In this document: one piece after another, positions 56,386-64,000 of the stretch
Numbering within the stretch: the first letter of the stretch is position 1
Layout of the letters: every line of letters begins with the position of its first letter
Origin: Portulaca oleracea
Lineage: Eukaryota; Streptophyta; Magnoliopsida; Caryophyllales; Portulacaceae
NCBI GenBank assembly: GCA_029582165.1
Contig: CM055892.1
Location: 13,930,754 to 13,994,753, forward strand
DNA length: 64,000 nucleotides
Direction of reading: 5' to 3'
Translations under genes and position numbers: made by a program
Notes under the pieces: generated by a model
Databases searched by the model: none
Told to the model about the DNA's origin: nothing
The model's input: the letters and a program-made list of their open reading frames with translations, nothing else

Positions 56386-58349
56386 AGTCAATAGCATCGT
56401 CTTGCATAGTAGCATGAATGATATCTCACAACCAAGGATTATTATGCCAAAGTAATTTATTACAGCTTGACAGGCATTAAAGTATCTGTATTACAACCAA
56501 AGCTATGTTCATATGAACTAACAAAGGACAGCTGTGACAGGATTATGTGGTATTGAAATCGAACTGAGCAACTTTCCTATTTCCAGGGAGTGCAAATTCT
56601 CTAACCATAGGCTTTTCTGTGCCCTACTCACCACAGAAATTGATCTCCTCAAGCCTGCAAATTCAAAAACAGTAGCAGTAAGCAAGTTTCTTCCTTCTAT
56701 GAATCTTTCCAGACAAAGCAAGCATCAAAATCAAAATGCCACCCTTAACCATTGCTCCTTCTGTAATTATGAGGCTTGTAATCATAGTGGCAGATGTGTA
56801 AGTTGTGCACATCGATTTATACAGTGTAGTCACATTTTTTTAGCACTTGGGGACATGTTAAACCACCAAGCACTCTCTCTTAAAGTGGTGTTTGGATTTT
56901 GGACCACAGTTTGGTGATGGTAATTTTTTGTTGACATGCAGAGCCGACCTTCATGGGATCAAGAGACTAGATGTACATTACTATTTCTAACCAAGGCAGA
57001 AGTAGAAGAACCAGCAGCAAGAAAGTTGTTGCTTGTAGATAATAGGTCATAGTAATAAGTCGATGCTTGGCTCAGTTTATTGCTGCAATATGCATGCTTT
57101 CCCATAGGTAAAAGTAGTTATGATACACCTACATTCAGCATACTTGCAGATCTCTTTTTGTGGCGCCTCGAAACATTGTTTTTTCATCATCCTCTCATTC
57201 AAGGCACTAAAGTAAAAGCACCGTGTTGGGTCTGAGAATGAAGAAGTCATGTTCCAACATAAAATTTTGACATTTTTTATTGATTCTTTTTCCCCGTTTT
57301 TATAACCTCCTTAAATTGCCAGCAAAAGTTGAAAGACAAGACATCACAGCTTCTTATATGCTGACAACGCCATTTGAAGGAAGATGCTTTCAAGAAAATG
57401 ATACAACCGGGGAGGGGGGGGTTGCTTTTGGCTAAGCTGTGAAAACAAAATTGATTCGATGTTGCTTTTCAATTGTAGGGTTTTTGTTTTTTGTTTTTAT
57501 TTTATGTATACTTTTTTCTTATTTCTTTATTGATAGAAAAAGTTCAAGGAATTTCCATATACACATTCAGCTGTCAGGATCGCTAAATTAAATAATAATA
57601 TATAAAAATTGAAAAACTCACTAAGGTAAACCAAGATGCACAACTTACATTTGATCAATGTTCCTCCATCTGCTGAAGAAATTCTGCTAAGGACTCTGAA
57701 TTGTCATCTGACAGCTAGGACATATGCACCTCCTCTGCAGCTCTTCGCTGAAGGAAGCACATTTTTCCTCCAATTCAGAAGTCTGCTTATTTCTAATCAA
57801 AGACAACATTGCATAATACAAGGATAATTCAGCTTAAGCGCAATCATACCAAATGCAACCCTTTTCCAATTTTCTTCTAAAGGTAAGTCCCACATCAAGG
57901 AGCTCTATCTAGTCACAATGACACTCTAGTGAAAGGAAGCATGCGAGAAGAGTGGGCAGTTAGCATATTGGGTTCTGTGCCCCTAATGAATTGACTTTTT
58001 TTGTATCACATTCATCCTACGACAGGTTATATGGTTCCATTTGTTGGTCAGTTTTATTTCCAAAAATACAGAGCAAGGCAAACAACATAATAGTCAACAT
58101 ATTTTCCTTGCGAGTCGACGTATTTTACATGTATTGCCAGCCTTGAATCCCTGACTCAGGAACATATCTCGCACAATCAAGAAAGGTAGTGGTGGGTTAG
58201 AATTTCAGTCTGTATATCTAGGCTAGGCCAAACCAAACAAGACTGGTGCTTCAAAACTATGTTCTAGGATTCTTAATGATTGCATGATGTTAGTGAATCA
58301 ACATAAAGAGCATACGTTTGTCAATTATTCGACAAATGTCATCTTTTAT
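56386..58349. other. Intergenic DNA, 3' of the coiled-coil gene
   Basis: No complete gene. A stretch near 57640-57790, read on the - strand, is polar and coiled-coil-like in two frames and could be an alternative or decayed last exon of the gene at 58350, but stops occur. Confidence 0.4.
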
Positions 58350-61071
58350 TTATGCAATTGCAATGTGCAAGCAGTGGTCACTTGAACGAAAATATAGGTC
58401 ATATGGAAATCTATCAGGATATATTGTCATCTCCTGCAACTTTTTGATGTCTTTCATAATTGCCTCAATCAGCTCCTTTCTTCTCTTGGAATCATTGAGC
58501 TCTTGATGTAGCTGCCATGTTGAGGAAATGCAGGACCAATTTCATTATTAATATGATTTAATGTAATCAAGAAATAGTCATTGGTTTGATATAAGCAAAG
58601 GATGCTTGACTTTTATCACTTATGTTACGAAAAGCTGATGCCAGAAGATGCAGCCATACTTGGTTATGCAGATTCTGCTCTCTTTCAAATTCCCGCTCCT
58701 CTTCTGCAGTCTGAGCAGCAATGGCAGAAATCTTTTTCTTAAGATCAACAAGATCAGCATCTTCTCCTCGTGTGTGGTTATGCTCTGTTGGGAAACCCAA
58801 GTCTTCAGCTCATTTTCACAGCTTCAAATTAAAGACCACATGATGCATGCAAGTAACCAAACAGACACTATAAAATGTGACTCCCTAATTCCAGGTTACG
58901 AGAACCTTCCAGTTAAGCACTATAATGATTTTCATACACAACTTAACATCAATACATCTCAATGAAAAAAAAATTAAAAATAAGTCCTTTATTGCGCTAG
59001 AGTGTGAGGGTAGTGAACTGGAGCAAAATGCTTTTCTAAATTCTCATCTGCTTGCTTTATAAAAATAGGAGGCGAGATAGCTTTTCTTCAGTATGTGATC
59101 TGAGACCAGCCCCAGCAATTCTTCAATTCTGGATTGAAGCTACTAGATTAGACGCATGTGGCTCCTAGGATATGGATTTGAATGACCTAACGATGTCAAC
59201 CCCTAATACCAAGTTACAACAACTTTCCTCTTATGCATTCTAAAACTTTGATTTGCAATTTCACATGGATACATCGCAAAACCATCAGTACCACAAAAGA
59301 AAGTGCTAAGTAGATCAAATGGAGACATACGGCAAACATCCTTACTACCTATAGCTTACAGTGAGGAATTTCCACCATGCTCGTAAAGGCGAATGTCAGA
59401 CCTGTTTTCTGACTCCCATATAGCTTATCAAACGTCAACATTATTTATTTAAATATATTGATACATTAGAGTAACTACTGAACCATCAAACACCATGCAG
59501 CAAGTCAAGTTCCATACAACTGTGAACCAAGTACCTATTTGCTGACTCCCATATAACTGTGAACCAAGCTATGTTCCTTATTCTACTTGAAGCTTCATAA
59601 CTCTTATGATAGAAACATGAAACAAATAGTTTTGTCATTCTATTTTCCTCAAATAATAATTCAGAGAATTTTTAGCAGAATTTCTCTAATACATTTGCTG
59701 CAGAGCTATAGACAGATTTGGGGTAAATTCATGGAACTGCATGTTCTAAATGAAGTCTCAAACGAAAAGCCTTAAAAGATGTTTCCATCAACCAATTGCT
59801 ACAGAAGATCAGTTAAGTAGAATGCTATTATGATCTTTCAAGCAGGCACTGCAACCTTCACCATACAGATCTGACCAGTATCAGTAAGGGGAAAAAAATC
59901 AATCACTCAATCAAAGCCATGAATAAAGGATAAACCCTTGGGAGCAATCCTTTTGTGCAAACCCCACCCACCCCTTCTTCTGAATTTGAAGAGAAACCTT
60001 GGCCCAAAATCAGGGCAGAGAACAGTGAATAAAAGAGCTATCAAGAAATCAGGAAACCAGTCAAGTAAAAATTACCATGAGACAGTAAAGGAATACATCA
60101 GGAGACTACACCCTATTTTCATATCCTGGTGAAAACGTTTCCCAAACAAAGGTCAATATACTTTTCCATGCAAAACACTGTTCCATTCATGAGCCTTAAA
60201 ATGCAGAATATCACCTGATGAAGTTCTCAGGCAGATTCTTTGCTGCAAATTGAGGAAAGCAAACTCCTGGAATTCCCTGGAAGCATTCCATATATATTAA
60301 TCTCTTTCAGTGCAAAGATAAGGACTTTGTTCGTGGAAATCACTTGAAATTATTAGACAACCACCCAAGAATCGAAAAACTAGGATGCATAGCCCAAAGC
60401 ACTCATTTCATATCAACTAAGCTGCCACATATTTGGAGCAGTCTCCCCCAATTTATTGCTCTTCTCTATGAATAATCTTCAGAGCAAAATTGCGTCACGA
60501 ATGAAGCATCAGGGTAAGAAAAATATCCTTTTTGAAACATACATACTGACAGACAGCCCACAAGATATCTAGAAGAAAACGAACGTGGCAATGTTTTGAG
60601 CAAGTTTCCAAACACTGCCTGATATAATTTCCTATCAGTAACAAATATAAGTGACACTAACAATTTCCTATTCAGAAAGATAAGCAAACTCAGCCCATAA
60701 GGTATGCAACTTCACAGTGCTTGATCCTCTCAAGCAAGGTTGTTTGGTACTTGAAGATTAAGAAACAAAAAAATAAAAAATAAAAAGAAATACACCCTTA
60801 TAATGTTTGTAAAGCATGTTTCTATTTGTTATGCGATTAATCTTCTTTACAAATATGCTACATCTATTTGAAAATAATGTTGTGCTGAGAAAGCAATTGA
60901 TTGCCTATGCACTTGTAAGTGCATAACCGAGGTTCAAACATGGTGGAGGTGCGATGGACCTGTTCTAGCCTAGTCCCGCCTCCCTCTTTCAGTTTTCCCA
61001 AGGAAAGCCCTTCCCTTACAAAAAAACAAGCCCAAGAGAGACAGCACAGTTTTTTTTTTTTTTTGTTTTGG

Positions 61072-61102
<31 letters not shown>

Positions 61103-62109
61103 GTGTGTGTGTGGGTGGGTGGGTGGGTGGGTGGGTGGGGGCACAAACCAACTTGCCACAAGGTATCTATCATTGCCATCCAAGTAAAGCACAACGAACC
61201 TTATCTTGGTCTTGAGCTCAAGCATTTGACAAATAAATCCATCCCTGTACTCCAAAAAAGTTAACAAATAACAGATACATGGAAACCAAGAGAGATTAGA
61301 TTTTTTAGGAAGAAATTAAAAAAAAAAAGGACAAAGCACAGGGAGCACGCATCAAATGAACGTGAAAGTCCTACTCTCTTGAATACCAACGATGTCATCA
61401 AAACAGGTCACAGACACTGACTCATAATTGAACAAAGCTATAGATCAAAATTCATAGTCAAAATGTACCTTAGAGCTGCCTCTTCGTCCTTCTCAACAGT
61501 TTTCACACCAAAGTTGACAATCATTCATCATCAACTGAGAAAATGACTATAAAATCGCAGATAAATAAACACAATCGCTCGAGAAATTACCTTTAGAGTA
61601 TCAACAACAGAACCTATTTTAGAAATCTCATCTTGAATAGAAGCAATCCTGGCCTAAAAAGTAGCGATCCATGAAACAGTGAGAGGTGAATATAAATCCG
61701 TAAACTAACAATTCAAACGCAAGGACAATATCTAGTAATAATGCCGAATAATTTCAATTGATGAAGAGGGAGAATGAGACATCTAGGGTTTGGATTGAAG
61801 AGTCACTCATCGACAACTGAACCTCCGCGCCCTTGAGCTCTTGCTCTGCTGTTTCTTTGTTGCGTTTGCAGTTCTCTAGCTCTGAATTAACTGCTTCTAG
61901 CTCAGATCGAAGCTCCTCAATACGCTTCTTCAAGTTGAAAACTCGTCTCTCTACGAACGAAATTCGAGCAGAAATCAGCACAGAGAATCCGATGGTGAAA
62001 TGACGAGATGGAGAGGGAGAGAAAAGAGAGGCATACCTCCTTGAGATTTTTCAGAAGCGAAATCTCGAATCAGATTAAACAACTGTTTCTGAGAATCCGT
62101 TGCCGCCAT
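58350..62109 (-). CDS. Coiled-coil protein of unknown function, 8 exons
   Basis: I do not recognise this gene. Exons on the - strand: 62109-62037, 61950-61781, 61653-61591, 61491-61469, 61244-61200, 60276-60215, 58784-58660, 58511-58350; all use GT-AG sites and the phases agree. Product is 240 residues starting MAATDSQKQLFNLIRDFASE. Residues about 25-110 are a strong coiled coil (NLKKRIEELRSELEAVNSEL); a second follows at about 155-220 (DLKKKISAIAAQTAEEEREF). No signal peptide or membrane segment is seen. A structural or complex-forming role is inference only. The 23-bp exon and the last exon are the least certain. Confidence 0.75.
58785..60214 (-). other. Intron 6 of the coiled-coil gene
   Basis: A 1.43-kb intron with no recognised insert or coding sequence. 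Confidence 0.55.
60277..61199 (-). other. Intron 5 of the coiled-coil gene
   Basis: A 0.92-kb intron. Its 5' part holds a compound simple repeat at 61050-61140; otherwise nothing is recognised. Confidence 0.55.
61050..61140. repeat. Compound simple repeat in intron 5
   Basis: On the + strand a T run, (GTT)n, (GT)n and (GGGT)n stand in a row. Pro/His and Gln-rich frames here are artefacts of the repeat. Confidence 0.92.
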
Positions 62110-62284
62110 GGATGACAAATGATTCTCTCTCTCTCTTTGCTGCAGAATTTATGCTCGCGCTTTTTTCTACGAGAAGTTTGAAAGTTGAGGACTTTCCAAA
62201 AGTGGTCCTATAAATACCGGTCGCTTATACGTATTCGCTCTAGGAGGAGGAGGCTGGTAAGGGACAAATATTAAATATTCACGC
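62110..62284 (-). promoter_or_regulatory. Promoter and leader of the coiled-coil gene
   Basis: On the - strand a TATTTATAG box at about 62206-62214 lies some 95 bp before the ATG (62109), followed by a GA-rich leader. The Mutator-like insertion begins within 80 bp upstream of the box. Confidence 0.55.
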
Positions 62285-62781
62285 GGGGATGGGGGAGTGC
62301 TTGAATAAAAATGCCACTGAAGTTTGTCAAAATTGTAAATTTGCCGCCCAAAAAAATATGTCACTAGAATGTCATTAATCTTCGTAAACAGTATAAAAAA
62401 CGTCACTTAACTGGCTGTTGGAGGTTATTTACCTAAAGCAGCAGGTTGATGTTATGGGTGGATGTGATTAAGTAAATTAATAACATAATTAAATAAAAAA
62501 ACCCCTATTAACTAATCTACCCTAATAACTCAGTGGTCCCTCAATTATTTTCCTCTATTTGAAAAAAACCAAGCAACGTTCTTGTTCTAATGTTCTTCTT
62601 CTGCATTCTTCATCTTCATCGCCCAGCTTCTTCAACTTCCCCCCTGTGATTTCTCCCTCTTCACTCAATCAAACCCTAAATTCAACATCAAGCACCAAAA
62701 TCGCACCCCAGGGAAGTGTTTTTGCAAGGATTGAAGGTCTGAAAGGTTCGCATTCATACCCGGTAAGTTTCTGCATAAACC

Positions 62782-62964
62782 CTAATATTCGAACTGGTGA
62801 ATTGGATCATCGATCCACTTGAAGAACCCACAATCATCAGAAGTCCTCCACCTCGCACATCTTGCAAACCTCCTCAAAGGGCTATCTTCAGTGTGTGAAG
62901 TGTACACCAAGCAAATATAGGCAATTGCATATTCTGGGTTGAAATTAGAGTTTTTTGAGGTCAT
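62782..62964 (-). pseudogene. GRF-type zinc-finger gene fragment in the Mutator-like element
   Basis: On the - strand SPLRRFARCARWRTSDDCGF followed by FKWIDDP fits the second half of a plant GRF zinc finger (CX..C then GCGFFxW). The expected first cysteines are missing. GRF fingers bind nucleic acids and occur in many plant transposon-linked genes. This is a captured or decayed fragment. Confidence 0.6.
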
Positions 62965-63022
62965 TACATATTCTGGGTTGAAATTGTAGATTCTGGGTTG
63001 AAATTAGGGTTTTTTGAGGTGA
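62924..63022. repeat. Internal direct repeats in the Mutator-like element
   Basis: Three copies of ATTCTGGGTTGAAATT, two of them followed by a GTTTTTTGAGGT block. Confidence 0.8.
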
Positions 63023-63414
63023 GAAAAGAAGAAAGAAGAAGAAAGCCCCAATTTTTGGAACTGAATTGAAGAAGAAGAAGAGGTGGAGGATGAAGCTGTT
63101 ATGGCGTAGGTTTTCGCAGAGGAAGAAGAAAAAAGATGAAGAAGAAGATGAAGGGGGCAGTAGGCAGTAAAAAATTAAGTGGGAGGGGGATTAATTAATT
63201 TGGGTGGGGTGAAAATTTTAATTAGGGTAGGTTATGAAATTAAACACCCCCAGCTGCAGTTTATCGGCTACAGTAGGTAATATGTCGGTTAAGTGACATT
63301 TTTTACACTGTTTACAAAGATTGATGGCATTCTAAGGACATTTTTTTTCGGGTGGAAAATTTGCAATTTTGACAAAGTTTAGTGACATTTTTATTCAAGC
63401 ACTCGTGGATGGGG

Positions 63415-64000
63415 TGGGGATGGGGATAAAAGTTTCCACGTCTACGTTTCTACTTACCTGTTGGGGAAAATAATCCGCTCACATACCTCCACATATATTC
63501 CTGCTATGCATTAAATTTACATATTTATCCATAAAATTGCTATATATTCATAATTTGAAGGGTATGTTTGTATTTAATAGCAAAGTATGTAAAAAGGCTG
63601 ATAATATGTTTATTCAAATTTGAATCTAATACTATGAAGTGGCTAAGATGCTTTAATTTTTTATGGAACTGAAGAACCCAATTTCATTCCACGGGCTTAA
63701 GGCTTTCGCATACTAACGCTGCTGAGTGGATGAGAAGAAGATATAATCAATGCTGAAATATAACAATAATTTAAATAACCGTTGGAAGTGAGGAACCTGC
63801 GGGGATGGGGACGAGACCAATTTTCCCACCTGCAACGGGGACAAGGACCGGGATGGGACGAGGGGGGGGCGTGGGGTAAGTACGGGGAGTATATCCCTCA
63901 TCCCCGACCCGCTTCATTATCATCCCTACATATATTTGTCAAATACAGAGTATTTGCAGTTCCCCCTCTTATTTTTCATTCCTCCCTACTTCCCCCGGCA
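63415..64000. other. Window end: AT-rich DNA and a G-rich block, no gene
   Basis: A GGGGATGGGGACGAG-type block at about 63800-63900 resembles the GGGGATGGGG flank of the Mutator-like element, so both may belong to one older repeat split by it. No coding region. Confidence 0.4.

Larger units (their letters stand above)
62285..63414. mobile_element. Mutator-like element with long inverted repeats
   Basis: Arms of about 120 bp begin GAGTGCTTGAATAAAAATG at 62295 and end with the complement at 63404. Flanks GGGGATGGGG and GTGGATGGGG form a 10-bp duplication with one mismatch, in line with the 9-10 bp of Mutator-like elements. The 1110-bp element has no transposase but carries gene-like DNA, including a GRF zinc-finger fragment. 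Confidence 0.82.

Noticed and set aside
60864..61267. Pro/His- and Gln-rich frames on both strands
   Set aside because: Produced by the simple repeat in intron 5 of the coiled-coil gene.

Overview
This is a plant nuclear window, almost certainly from a eudicot. It has GT-AG introns, plant transposon families at every scale, an ACA-type (P2B) calcium pump gene and no prokaryotic gene organisation. I cannot fix the species; the transposon mix would fit many large dicot genomes. No tRNA, rRNA, CRISPR array, operon or defence system is visible. Only two host genes are supported, both in the right third: an ACA4/ACA11-like Ca2+-ATPase (+ strand, six exons, 44532-48459) and an unrecognised 240-residue coiled-coil protein (- strand, eight short exons, 58350-62109).

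Layout. 1-1631: AT-rich DNA with two Stowaway-type MITEs. 1632-6733: a structurally complete but mutated Ty1/copia element on the - strand (195-bp LTRs, ATCCT duplication, initiator-Met primer site). 7139-9120: two truncated LINE pieces, each ending at a (TA)n run. 9121-13508: part of a gag-only LTR element. 13519-17590: a LINE interrupted in ORF1 by a hAT-like element with an 8-bp duplication. 17600-18936: LTR remnants and a solo LTR with duplication AAGGT. 18937-22542: AT-rich intergenic DNA. 22543-27819: a full-length L1-type LINE with ORF1, endonuclease, reverse transcriptase and RNase H. 27834-29426: a MITE split by a hAT-like element.

29674-37290: the 3' part of a CACTA element whose TNPA-like gene is interrupted by a 3.75-kb hAT element (30853-34606) with its own decayed transposase. 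37264-41519: the 5' half of an Athila-like gypsy element with a 1.6-kb LTR that carries three pairs of palindromes. 41528-42545: a degenerate minisatellite of about 60 bp. 43850-48460: the ACA gene. 48589-53241: a MITE, a chromovirus remnant and a long-TIR element. 53242-58349: MITE-rich intergenic DNA. 58350-62109: the coiled-coil gene. 62295-63404: a Mutator-like element with a GRF zinc-finger fragment, inserted just upstream of that gene.

The window is best read as a stack of datable insertions. Target duplications and reading frames that close across the insertion points show the order of events: LINE before hAT at 15.2 kb, CACTA before hAT at 30.8 kb, and MITE before both LINE and hAT at 27.8 kb. 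The points of most biological interest are the calcium pump without a recognisable calmodulin-binding N-terminus, the paired palindromes in the Athila LTR, and the Mutator insertion in the promoter of the coiled-coil gene. I did not find a clearly new multi-gene system.
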